Positions 1 through 3,646 of a stretch of 8,961 bases of DNA are shown in pieces. Both the position numbers and the translations under genes were made by a program. The notes beneath the pieces were generated by a model. The model worked only from the letters and a program-made list of their open reading frames with translations, did not search any database and was not told the DNA's origin. Within the stretch, counting starts at the first letter, position 1, and every line of letters begins with the position of its first letter. This DNA comes from an uncultured Lachnospiraceae bacterium (lineage in GTDB: Bacteria; Bacillota; Clostridia; Lachnospirales; Lachnospiraceae): positions 1 to 8,961 of the forward strand of contig CAKRJY010000024.1 in NCBI GenBank assembly GCA_934352055.1, in the 5' to 3' direction.

Positions 1-2
1 GG

Positions 3-168
3 AAAACGGAGATAACTGGAATTTGTAAATTTAGAAGAAATTACAAAAGCCGGAGCCATCTTTGCAAAAGCTGCCCTATCAGCGGGATGTGCACCGAGAA
101 TTCCAAGTGTGAAAAAACAGTACTGCATCATATCCGGCAGGGCTATGTGGAGATGCAGAGCATATTCG
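3..168 (+). pseudogene. IS1182-type transposase, C-terminal fragment
   Basis: The frame starting at position 3 is open from the window edge. Its first ~55 residues read like the zinc-finger-like tail of IS1182-family transposases: a YKSRSHLCKSCP segment, then CTENSKCEKTV, then HHIRQGYVEMQ. The paired CxxCP...C spacing and the following H-(I/V)-x-x-x-Y stretch are what I recognise. After about position 165 the likeness stops and the frame runs into the hicB-like gene in another frame, so the end of the real transposase is missing or scrambled. The right boundary is approximate, and the 5' part lies outside the window. Family assignment is from memory of the motif, not from a search. Confidence 0.5.
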
Positions 169-192
169 GTATACGCCGGTGTAATCGCATAC

Positions 193-447
193 ATGCAGTA
201 CAGCATCTCTGTGGAGAACCAGCCCTACCCTGTACTCTGCACCTTATCTCCGGACGGCTGCACTACCCATGTTCCCGACTTCCCAAAAATCACTACCCAA
301 GCAGCCACACTGGAAGCCGCCCTGCTCGAAGTCAAATAGCAAATCCAAAAAGCCTTGCGTCAATATAAGCACCCGCCCATTCCCACCAAGCAGGAACAAA
401 TCGTAGTGCCAACCAACAGCGTACTGGTACTGGTCAAGGCAGGCTGA
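193..447 (+). pseudogene. HicB-like antitoxin, interrupted by an in-frame TAG
   Basis: The frame from the ATG at 193 reads MQYSISVENQPYPVLCTLSP, then GCTTHVPDFPKITTQAATLE and AALLEVK. This matches the HicB core, a beta strand followed by (S/H)VPDFP...T.g.TLEEAL...., the partly degraded RNase-H fold. It stops at TAG 337-339. The same frame then continues open for 35 codons to TGA 445-447 (QIQKALRQYKHPPIP, then QEQIVVPTNSVLVLVKAG), which is the expected rest of a HicB domain, including the proline-rich turn and final beta strand. A single nonsense change therefore seems to have split a gene of ~84 codons. No hicA toxin gene is visible on either side; the DNA immediately upstream is transposase debris. 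HicB normally neutralises the HicA mRNA interferase and represses its own operon. Here it is probably inactive. Confidence 0.6.
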
Positions 448-503
448 CCACACAAACCGCTCCTATATTTACCTGCCAACTCCGCAAAATTTATCCACAA
501 AAG

Positions 504-540
504 GCGCCCGGGCGGTTGAAAATTTCAGCCGTCCGGGCGC
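504..540 (-). terminator. GC-rich hairpin, possible terminator
   Basis: Positions 504-521 pair with 523-540 almost without a break (two G-T wobbles), giving a stem of about 17 bp with a minimal loop. Read on the minus strand, the hairpin is followed by CCTTTTGTGG, a short T tract, so it could terminate minus-strand transcription. On the plus strand no T run follows. It may equally be a chromosomal repeat hairpin. Function is inferred only from shape. Confidence 0.4.
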
Positions 541-601
541 AGTCGCTTTATCGTTTTGGGGTCAAAGTTACCAGCTCGTTACCACTTTTGCCACAATATA
601 G

Positions 602-640
602 AAAAAAGCTCGTTGAAACTTGTCGTTTCAATGAGCTTTT
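602..640 (-). terminator. Rho-independent terminator of the tRNA transcript
   Basis: The stem GCTCGTTGAAAC (608-619) pairs with GTTTCAATGAGC (625-636) around a five-base loop, with one G-T pair. A-tracts on the left and T-tracts on the right make it bidirectional. On the minus strand it ends in six T residues (602-607). It lies two bases past the CCA end of the tRNA fragment, so it is the original terminator of the interrupted tRNA gene. Confidence 0.75.
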
Positions 641-642
641 GT

Positions 643-687
643 TGGTTGCGGGGACAGGACTTGAACCTGCGACCTCCGGGTTATGAG
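643..687 (-). tRNA. Initiator tRNA-fMet(CAU), 3' fragment only
   Basis: The minus strand from 687 to 643 reads CTCATAACCC, GGAGGTC, a T arm GCAGG-TTCAAGT-CCTGT, an acceptor strand CCCCGCA, discriminator A and encoded CCA. The CAU anticodon with CTCATAACCC, and A at position 72 (which cannot pair with C1), are hallmarks of bacterial initiator tRNA. The first ~32 nt (acceptor 5' strand, D arm and 5' side of the anticodon stem) are absent; likeness to the tRNA ends abruptly at 687. The fragment cannot make a working tRNA. A complete copy should lie elsewhere, most likely at the other end of an inserted element. Confidence 0.85.
643..687. other. Putative attachment site (element end) in tRNA-fMet
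   Basis: Tyrosine-recombinase elements that use tRNA genes cross over in the anticodon or T loop and carry a copy of the 3' half, leaving an intact tRNA at one end and a bare 3' fragment at the other. Here the break falls at the 5' edge of the anticodon loop and the fragment keeps its native terminator on the left. I therefore infer that the old chromosome is on the left and the inserted DNA begins at about 688. No integrase gene is present in the window, and no second copy of the 45-nt core was seen. Confidence 0.6.
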
Positions 688-736
688 AAATCTAAAAATC
701 GTGCGTTACAGTGATGTTTTGTTGGGTTTGGTGGTA

Positions 737-872
737 TTGTGTACCAAGGCTCAGAACGGGTTTTGTCCCATGTGTACAAAAGAGTGCTGCATGGTGCTGA
801 CCCGTCCCAAACCTTTTTGGGGGCAGTTTTGGGGGCAAATCTGTGAGACGGATTCTCACACGCACCGCTCAA
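737..872 (+). repeat. Element-end repeat, copy A
   Basis: Two blocks (737-788 and 845-872) align without gaps to 3130-3181 and 3223-3250. I count 39 of 52 and 23 of 28 identical bases. Shared cores are GTACCAAGG, ATGT-TA-AAAA followed by AGTGCT, and GAGAC-GATT followed by GCTCAA. Copy A has 15 extra bases between the blocks, a TTTTGGGGGCA motif occurring twice (about 820-838). It starts 50 bp from the tRNA break. No convincing protein is encoded; the frames open on both strands do not resemble anything I know. Confidence 0.6.
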
Positions 873-930
873 ATAAATGCGCAGCTTTGGTCTCATTGAG
901 AAATTGAGACAACTGACCTTACTAGGTTCT

Positions 931-1020
931 CACGCAGGAAAAGTCACACGAACCAACATACAATTTTTACCCTTGTTTCGGGGAATCCCACAGGTAATTC
1001 CGATTTCTTCTTTCTGCGTG
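931..1020. repeat. Gene-free stretch with nested inverted repeats
   Basis: The stretch 873-1119 has no gene I can support. It contains CACGCAG (931-937) facing CTGCGTG (1014-1020), with more pairing possible just inside, and within that a smaller pair GGAAT...ATTCC (about 982-1001). This could be the folded 3' untranslated end of the minus-strand Cas2-like transcript or remnants of an element arm. There is no clear T-tract terminator. Confidence 0.3.
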
Positions 1021-1119
1021 AAAGTACGAACAGTTGCTTGAAGACTGTCTTCGTTTTTACCTACCAACCCTCATTGGGGTGTGGTGTAGCATGTTGGATT
1101 TTGACAATTCACATGTTTC

Positions 1120-1386
1120 TTACAGATTTTTCTTAAGATATTCGCTCTCGCAAAGGACATCGCGCCAGGCCGCTGTTCCGGTGAGGGTAGCAACAAAGAT
1201 GCGGTCATTGTCATCCATATGCGCAAGCAGTTTATCACGCACCTGTGCGCAACTCTCACCTGTTTTAATAAACCATGTGGATTCGGTGATACGTGCCCAT
1301 ACGTCATAAGACCTAATTTCCTTATAGAGCTCATCATAGTTCCGCCCCGGAGAGCGGAGATCATACTCGATAATCATTGAAGTCAT
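1120..1386 (-). CDS. Orphan Cas2-like (SinR-type) small ferredoxin-fold protein
   Basis: The 88-residue product begins MTSMIIEYDLRSPGRNYDEL and continues with ARITESTWFIKT, a D/N-rich turn (MDDNDRIFVATLTG) and a C-terminal YLKKNL. This is the pattern of the small Cas2-like family annotated as SinR family or Cas2-like: a first beta strand ending in Tyr8-Asp9, a helix from NYDEL, a STW-F strand and a final VATLTG strand, the beta-alpha-beta-beta-alpha-beta ferredoxin fold. Asp9 sits where Cas2 keeps its metal-binding aspartate. There is no cas1 and no repeat-spacer array, so a CRISPR adaptation role is unlikely. Start: AAGGAGG lies 7 bp before the ATG at 1386. The preceding zinc-ribbon gene ends within this Shine-Dalgarno, implying one transcript and coupled translation. 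Nuclease activity is not proven for this family. Confidence 0.8.
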   Translation of the reverse strand: MTSMIIEYDLRSPGRNYDELYKEIRSYDVWARITESTWFIKTGESCAQVRDKLLAHMDDNDRIFVATLTGTAAWRDVLCESEYLKKNL

Positions 1387-1398
1387 ACAGGTACCTCC

Positions 1399-1506
1399 TT
1401 ATCTAAGGCGGGTAATGCGACCGCAGTGCGGGCATTTGCAGGGGTTGGTCAGCGGAATAACTCGTCTTCCGCAACGACAGATATAGTAGGTATACTTGAT
1501 TTTCAT
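1399..1506 (-). CDS. 35-residue zinc-ribbon protein
   Basis: A very short gene reads MKIKYTYYICRCGRRVIPLT followed by NPCKCPHCGRITRLR. Cys10 and Cys12 (CxC, the CRCG knuckle) and Cys25/Cys28 (CPHC knuckle) could hold one zinc ion; Cys23 is extra. Eleven of 35 residues are Lys, Arg or His, so it may touch nucleic acid. A GAGGAG ribosome binding site precedes the ATG at 1506 at a normal distance. Its TAA (1399-1401) is part of the TAAGGAGG that serves the Cas2-like gene, so the two are almost certainly co-translated. Coding likelihood rests on the ribosome binding site, the paired zinc knuckles and the tight junction. I do not recognise a named family. A role as partner of the Cas2-like protein is inferred from position only. 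Confidence 0.7.
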   Translation of the reverse strand: MKIKYTYYICRCGRRVIPLTNPCKCPHCGRITRLR

Positions 1507-1535
1507 GTTCGTATTCTCCTCAAAATAAAGAATTT

Positions 1536-1563
1536 ATCATAATAAAAGAGAAAGAGCTCGTAA
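1536..1563 (-). promoter_or_regulatory. Weak candidate promoter for the zinc-ribbon/Cas2-like pair
   Basis: On the minus strand a TATGAT -10 box (1541-1536) is preceded at 16 bp by TTACGA (1563-1558), which matches the -35 consensus at only three positions. The transcript would start about 20 bp before the ATG at 1506, leaving room for the GAGGAG at 1516-1521. The -35 box is poor, so an activator or another promoter is possible. Confidence 0.35.
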
Positions 1564-1577
1564 TTACCTTTCTGTCG

Positions 1578-1605
1578 ACAAATCTCATTTTAGAGTACGA
1601 TTTGT
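1578..1605. promoter_or_regulatory. Palindromic operator candidate between divergent units
   Basis: ACAAATC (1578-1584) and GATTTGT (1599-1605) form a perfect 7-bp inverted repeat with 14 bases between, centre to centre 21 bp, with a smaller CTC...GAG dyad inside. It lies between the start of the minus-strand zinc-ribbon gene and the plus-strand RNA promoter at 1621, where a repressor could affect both. No cognate regulator is identified. Confidence 0.4.
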
Positions 1606-1620
1606 ATATCTCATTACCTC

Positions 1621-1649
1621 TTGCACATAGTCACCCAATCTGCTACAAT
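1621..1649 (+). promoter_or_regulatory. Strong sigma-70 promoter with extended -10
   Basis: TTGCAC (1621-1626), a 17-bp spacer and TACAAT (1644-1649) match the consensus at four and five of six positions with ideal spacing. TG at 1641-1642 gives an extended -10. Initiation would fall near 1655-1657. No protein gene follows on this strand; the next signal is a terminator 50 bp on, so it appears to drive a short RNA. Confidence 0.65.
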
Positions 1650-1655
1650 AGCAGT

Positions 1656-1735
1656 GTCACCTAGACTAGGGTGCAGATTGTATGCACTTTTGTCAACCGA
1701 GGGATGCCGTGACTTCTTGGCATCCTTTTCTTTTT
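1656..1735 (+). ncRNA. Candidate small RNA, about 80 nt
   Basis: Bounded by the promoter at 1621-1649 and the terminator at 1702-1735. Predicted structure: a first hairpin GTGCA-GATTGTA-TGCAC (1671-1687), a short single-stranded linker TTTTGTCAACCGAG, then the terminator hairpin GGATGCC...GGCATCC with a T-rich tail. A 32-codon reading frame starts at the ATG at 1682 but lacks a proper ribosome binding site and runs through the terminator, so I treat the transcript as non-coding. It is divergent from the zinc-ribbon/Cas2-like pair and convergent with the Fic gene, whose read-through would be antisense to it. I do not recognise an Rfam family. Its target or function is unknown. Confidence 0.5.
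1702..1735 (+). terminator. Rho-independent terminator of the small RNA
   Basis: GGATGCC (1702-1708) pairs perfectly with GGCATCC (1719-1725) around a ten-base loop and is followed by TTTTCTTTTTT. On the minus strand it lacks a T tract, so it would not stop transcripts of the Fic gene. Confidence 0.7.
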
Positions 1736-1769
1736 TCTCCTTTATTTTCAAAGTACAAAGTGTTTGCCT

Positions 1770-2849
1770 TTAGCGGATAATGTCCAGTAGATTATAGTAA
1801 TAGAACGTCCGATTCCTGACCATGTCATTAGGATACAGGATCTTACTCTCGACCAGCGCGTTTAAATAACGAGTAGCTGTTGCAGAGGGTATGCTTGTAA
1901 GAGCTGTAACCGTACTAGCGTTAATAACCGGGTACTTATATAGGAGATTTATCAGATCAACAACTTTATTGCTCTTGATGATTTTCTTGGCTTGTTCCAA
2001 ATCATTCTCATAAAGCTCATTGATTCGATCAACCATTTCGATATACTTACTACATTGCCGGTCAACTGCTTTTAAGAAAAAGTCTATCCACGAACTCCAG
2101 TCGTTTTTGTTCCGAATTCCGTTCAACAAGTTATAGTACTTAAACTTATCTCGTTCCAATGCTTCACTAATAAAGAAACAGGGAAGAGAAATCTGGTTAT
2201 GCTTGTAGAGGAATAGCGGAATCAAGATTCGTCCAACGCGTCCATTTCCATCCATAAAGGGATGGATTGTTTCGAATTGAGCATGCATGATGGCAGCTCG
2301 AACTAACGGACGAACAGTGTCTTCGGCGTTGTTAAAGTACTCAACAAAGTTTTCCAACAGACCATCTACATTTTGCGCCAATGGTGGCACATAAGATATC
2401 AGCTTGCCTCGACCGAGGTAGTTTTGCTCTGTCCTAATCTCCCCCGGAATTGTCGATTTGTTTCTGCGAACATTACCACTCATAAGTATTTGGTGAAGAC
2501 GCTTAATGAAATCCACAGAAAAGGGATGCCTTTTAAGATAGAGATATCCTTCTTCGGCAGCTCGAACATAGTTGCGTACCTCTGACATGTTCTTATCTTT
2601 CTCGCTAGGATTAACCTGATCAACCAGCACACCGTCAAGCGTGGCCTGCGTTCCCTCCATCAACGAAGATGCCCACGCCTCTCTCTGCTGCAGAGTGGGG
2701 AGAAACCAGTTTTGATCAAGCTTACTGCTTGCAAGCTTGGTTTTGTAAACCTCCAATCGCGCCGTTGCGTCGATTAAAGCTTCCATGTAAACAGAAGGAT
2801 CCAAATCTTCCTTGCGAAGTGGTAGGCACCTAGCCTCAAAAGCCTCCAT
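1770..2849 (-). CDS. Fic-family AMP-transferase, class II, with C-terminal winged helix
   Basis: The 359-residue product carries the complete Fic catalytic loop HPFMDGNGRVGR (residues 196-207), with His196 as the base, Asp200 for the metal and the GNGR/R anion site. The substrate flap is around IRTEQNYLGRG (about 138-148). An inhibitory helix motif SSLMEG (61-66, the (S/T)xxxE(G/N) pattern) sits N-terminal to the Fic core, making it class II with built-in autoinhibition through Glu65. The last ~70 residues (from about KKIIKSNKVVDLI) look like a winged helix-turn-helix ending in FYYYNLLDIIR. Such enzymes transfer AMP to hydroxyls of target proteins; the target here is unknown. The start at 2849 is chosen because GGAGGG lies 5 bp upstream; the earlier ATG at 2891 has no such site and precedes the predicted transcription start. 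No separate antitoxin gene adjoins it. Length and domain order are usual for Fic_N/Fic/wHTH proteins. Confidence 0.92.
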   Translation of the reverse strand: MEAFEARCLPLRKEDLDPSVYMEALIDATARLEVYKTKLASSKLDQNWFLPTLQQREAWASSLMEGTQATLDGVLVDQVNPSEKDKNMSEVRNYVRAAEEGYLYLKRHPFSVDFIKRLHQILMSGNVRRNKSTIPGEIRTEQNYLGRGKLISYVPPLAQNVDGLLENFVEYFNNAEDTVRPLVRAAIMHAQFETIHPFMDGNGRVGRILIPLFLYKHNQISLPCFFISEALERDKFKYYNLLNGIRNKNDWSSWIDFFLKAVDRQCSKYIEMVDRINELYENDLEQAKKIIKSNKVVDLINLLYKYPVINASTVTALTSIPSATATRYLNALVESKILYPNDMVRNRTFYYYNLLDIIR

Positions 2850-2869
2850 AACATCCCTCCTATGTATTC

Positions 2870-2898
2870 GGTATATCGGAATAAGAATCAAAAGTCAA
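2870..2898 (-). promoter_or_regulatory. Promoter of the Fic gene
   Basis: On the minus strand TTGACT (2898-2893) stands 17 bp before TATACC (2875-2870). The -35 box matches consensus at five of six positions, the -10 at four. Transcription would begin near 2863, leaving a leader of about 14 nt with GGAGGG (2855-2860) before the ATG at 2849. Confidence 0.55.
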
Positions 2899-2915
2899 TG
2901 ATTTTGATTCTTATT
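2880..2915. promoter_or_regulatory. 14-bp perfect inverted repeat over the Fic -35 box (operator)
   Basis: AATAAGAATCAAAA (2880-2893) and TTTTGATTCTTATT (2902-2915) are exact inverted copies separated by eight bases. The left arm and spacer cover the spacer and -35 hexamer of the Fic promoter, so a bound protein would block RNA polymerase. A run of related TTTTGAT/TTTTTGA words continues to about 2935. The Fic protein's own C-terminal winged helix is the obvious candidate ligand; this is inference. Confidence 0.6.
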
Positions 2916-3042
2916 TTTGATCAATTTGATTTTTGAGTCATTTTTGTCAATGCCATACTATGCTCTCATTTTGAAAGTATATTGTTCAATCATGTAGAAA
3001 TAAGACAGGCGTCCTAAACGAGTCTCTGTTTTATTTTTGATT

Positions 3043-3108
3043 ACGAAAGCTGGACACGAGCCCTCAATCTCCGTGGCACGAGAGGTCTAGTGCTTATTCA
3101 TTATACTG
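3043..3108 (-). other. tRNA-like remnant (doubtful)
   Basis: Read on the minus strand, TATAATGAATAAGCACTAGA resembles a D arm. TCTC-GTGCCACG-GAGA could be an anticodon arm (a GCC triplet after U), and GAGGGCTCGTGTCC recalls a decayed T arm. The T stem does not pair properly and no acceptor 5' strand is found, so no functional tRNA exists. It lies just left of repeat copy B, as the true tRNA-fMet fragment lies just left of copy A. That parallel is the only reason to list it. Confidence 0.25.
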
Positions 3109-3129
3109 TTAATTTTTTGCTTTTTGATG

Positions 3130-3250
3130 TTGCGTACCAAGGTTCGCAATAGATTTTTCCCCACATGTATAAAATAGTGCTATGCATTGCCAACATATTT
3201 TTCCCCCTGGATGCGAATCAGCGAGACCGATTCGCACCAGCACTGCTCAA
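3130..3250 (+). repeat. Element-end repeat, copy B
   Basis: Direct, diverged copy of 737-872 (blocks 3130-3181 and 3223-3250, about 75% and 82% identical, ungapped). The second block contains a perfect 8-bp hairpin TGCGAATC (3212-3219) / GATTCGCA (3229-3236); copy A instead can form GTGAG...CTCAC at the equivalent place. No gene is evident. The repeat is likely a mobile-element end or recombinase-binding arm. Confidence 0.55.
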
Positions 3251-3279
3251 TAGCCTCCCCGCACACCGCCCCTGTCGCC

Positions 3280-3378
3280 GCGAGAAACGCCCCTGTTTGG
3301 GCGCGTTCGCATCCTATCGGCGCGGTAGCCGTCCAGCCAAATACCGCCCTAAATTTCCCGCTTTCCGGGGATTTTTTT
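3280..3378 (+). terminator. GC-rich hairpin followed by terminator-like stem and T7 tract
   Basis: The stretch 3251-3380 is visibly richer in G+C than its flanks and holds no supportable gene. GCGA...TCGC and CGCCC...GGGCG build an imperfect hairpin at 3280-3310. At 3356-3371 TCCCG pairs with CGGGGA and is followed by seven T residues (3372-3378), which fits a plus-strand intrinsic terminator with a short stem. What transcript it would end is unknown. Confidence 0.35.
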
Positions 3379-3403
3379 ACCACAAAGACATTTTACCTAG
3401 ACT

Positions 3404-3427
3404 GGATTTCCCTGTACAGGTAAATCC
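3404..3427. promoter_or_regulatory. 24-bp palindrome (operator or recombination site candidate)
   Basis: GGATTTCCCTG and its mirror meet at a central TA (GGATTT-C-CCTGTACAGG-T-AAATCC); only one of twelve base pairs is mismatched. It lies 160 bp upstream of the promoter of the AlbA_2 gene in an otherwise AT-rich stretch. No T run follows, so it is not a terminator. A dimeric DNA-binding protein site is the simplest reading. Confidence 0.4.
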
Positions 3428-3530
3428 AACACAAATAAGTACTAAATAAATAAAATACTAAGATACTATCGTATCCTATCCGTAAAACACAAAAAGTAGG
3501 ATTTTTCCCACTGTGGTTTTGCTGCGATTC

Positions 3531-3560
3531 GTACAACTTAACACCAGAGAGTACAACTTA
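3531..3560 (+). promoter_or_regulatory. Two direct repeats GTACAACTTA upstream of a promoter
   Basis: GTACAACTTA occurs at 3531-3540 and 3551-3560, exactly 20 bp apart (about two helical turns), ending three bases before the -35 box at 3564. This is the position and phasing of tandem activator sites or of a tandem-binding repressor. The winged helix of the downstream gene product could be the ligand, but that is a guess. Confidence 0.5.
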
Positions 3561-3563
3561 CGA

Positions 3564-3592
3564 TTGCCTTGATGCTTTGGGCGTAGTATAAT
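3564..3592 (+). promoter_or_regulatory. Promoter of the AlbA_2/ATPase gene
   Basis: TTGCCT (3564-3569), a 17-bp spacer and a perfect TATAAT (3587-3592). Transcription would begin near 3599, giving a leader of about 48 nt before the GTG at 3647. The weak -35 box agrees with control by the direct repeats just upstream. Confidence 0.65.
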
Positions 3593-3646
3593 TTAATCAC
3601 TGACAAACATCGGCTCCACAACAAAATCATATCGGCAGGTGATACC

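Noticed and set aside
2..28. Short frame ending at TAA 26-28 (ENGDNWNL)
   Set aside because: Too short to judge; the frame starting at position 3 fits a transposase tail better.
681..907. Overlapping small frames across the tRNA boundary (both strands)
   Set aside because: They span the tRNA break and repeat copy A, lack ribosome binding sites and show no domain; a residual integrase tail was considered but no integrase motif is visible.
1034..1364. Frames overlapping the Cas2-like gene on either strand
   Set aside because: The 88-residue minus-strand frame has the family motifs and an ideal ribosome binding site; the others do not.
1682..1780. Possible 32-codon leader peptide in the small RNA
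   Set aside because: No good ribosome binding site, and it runs through the terminator and T tract.
2850..2891. Fourteen extra N-terminal codons for the Fic protein (ATG at 2891)
   Set aside because: No ribosome binding site there; these codons overlap the promoter and inverted repeat, while GGAGGG sits correctly before the ATG at 2849.
3165..3449. Small frames in the GC-rich non-coding stretch
   Set aside because: They cross hairpins and the T7 tract, have no proper ribosome binding site and resemble nothing.
1120..3640. CRISPR array near the Cas2-like gene
   Set aside because: No regularly spaced repeats of 23-40 bp are present and there is no cas1 or effector gene.
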